From Penelope pileata (Eukaryota; Chordata; Aves; Galliformes; Cracidae): a stretch of 64,000 nucleotides of DNA. Position numbers and translations under genes: made by a program. Positions 62,896-64,000 of this stretch are shown here, piece after piece. The stretch is from contig WBMW01004965.1 of assembly GCA_013396635.1 (NCBI GenBank), positions 1,653,295-1,717,294 of the forward strand, written 5' to 3'. The notes beneath the pieces were generated by a model that had not been told where the DNA came from, did no database searches, and was given only the letters and a program-made list of their open reading frames with translations. The number at the start of each line of letters is the position of its first letter. Positions within the stretch are counted from its first letter, which is position 1.

Positions 62896-64000
62896 AAATA
62901 AGCCAAATGTCATTCAAAGCTGGCACCTCCTCAGGCTGTGCTATAGGCAGGACGGAGCTCTCCTGACCTGGCCCAGATGGAAGGGGCAGAGGAGGCAGAG
63001 ATAGCTGCAGTGCAATGCACACCCCAGGAGGACACCGCCATGGTGCTTCACCCCAGCTCTGGGTAAAGCAGATTCACACTTCTCGCTTTGTCTCGCTAAC
63101 AAGGTTCATATCAGCAGCAGGGAAATCAGAGTCATTTCAACAGCTTACCAGAAAATCTAGGAATTGCTCCAGGACTTTGTGAATAAGAAATCAAGTAAAA
63201 GTGCTGCCACACAGTTTGCATGCACTGTTCTTTTTGTTTTGGCTAACAAGATATTAGTGGAAGGTAAAACGAGACGAAGGCGCTAGCCTCGATCCAGCAG
63301 AGAGCCACGGGATGGTTCCAAGCCCTTCCACCAGCATCCCACGGGACTCCTCGTTTCCTTAACTGTAAACATGTGAGACATCTCTGCAGAGCTGAACTGG
63401 AAGCAACACATCTGCTTTTACCAACAGTAACACTTGCCCATAAAACTTCCAACTTGGCTCTCGAGCACGTGAGTACGCACGTGTCTGGGTGCAGCACGAG
63501 GCTCCCCTGCACCAGCAGAGTCCCCAGCACATGTCCACCTCCCAGCAGGCACCCCAACGGGAACAGATTGGTTGCAGCTCAGCACATGGGTTTTTCCAGA
63601 AACAGACACCACTTCCATCCAGAGCTTTCACACATTTCCTTTGAGAGGGAACCACTCGAGATTTTTCCAGTATTAAAGGGCAGTTGTTTAAATACTTACA
63701 TTCTGAAGTTATTCACCAGTCCCACCACTTACAGAGGGCACTGCCAACGTGTCTGAACAAAGTCAATCGACTCAGTGAGCAGCTGCTATTAGAAACACTC
63801 ATTTCTGCCTTGAGTATGTGCATTGAAAGAAAAAGGCACCCAGCACACCAGTTTATTCTTGGTCCTTCCTTCCCTGAGTTTACAACCAAAGCACTCGCAG
63901 TCAGCAGCGTGTGTTAAACAGCTGAGTCTATAAACACCTATGCAACCACAGTCACTTCGGGCTGATCTCAAAGTGCAAGAGCCTCCACTATTTAAAAGGC

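Larger units (their letters stand above)
59032..64000. other. Non-coding stretch
   Basis: No supportable gene. A donor-like CAG then GTGAGA at about 59727 follows a short frame but the only acceptor near it gives an exon of 24 bases. An A12 run with ATT/AAT repeats lies at 60375-60400 and a T22 run at 62874-62895. Remaining frames are short and lack paired splice signals. Confidence 0.5.

Overview
This window looks like a piece of a vertebrate chromosome, most likely from a bird. It has no bacterial gene layout: no long reading frames, no ribosome binding sites and no operons. The longest frames are about 200 codons, lie in locally GC-rich DNA and look like chance. The best lineage marker is a CR1 retrotransposon 3' end at about 4492-4553, with a second short CR1-like tail at 1993-2014. 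CR1 is the dominant LINE of birds and other sauropsids. Interspersed repeats are otherwise scarce by eye. Long A or T homopolymers are common, and two assembly gaps (N) sit inside T runs.

Almost the whole window is non-coding, either intronic or intergenic. The most convincing gene evidence is one 96-base exon on the minus strand (31655-31750), with a strong acceptor, a good donor and a symmetric phase. It encodes a short leucine-heptad, cysteine-rich helix that I cannot assign to a gene. Near the right end are two compact, CpG-dense, exon-like blocks in AT-rich DNA. The first, 57858-58010, can be read on either strand. The second, 58701-58917, is on the plus strand, has a strong acceptor and is open through all 217 bases. 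Several weaker minus-strand exon candidates (56481-56564, 52158-52312, 46190-46263, 33988-34034, 32088-32130, 16366-16403) and one plus-strand candidate (17855-17902) have plausible splice sites and open frames. Each could be chance.

Layout. 1-31654: no reliable exon; CR1 pieces, homopolymers, CpG pockets and TAAT-rich blocks. 31655-32130: the minus-strand exon with a possible neighbour 337 bases upstream of it. 32131-56480: mostly empty, with weak candidates. 56481-59031: the densest cluster of exon-like signals, on both strands. 59032-64000: nothing reliable. The simplest reading is that most of the window is long introns of an unidentified minus-strand gene, with a possible plus-strand transcript near 58 kb. 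No product could be named, so all exon calls rest on splice signals, open frame and composition, not homology.
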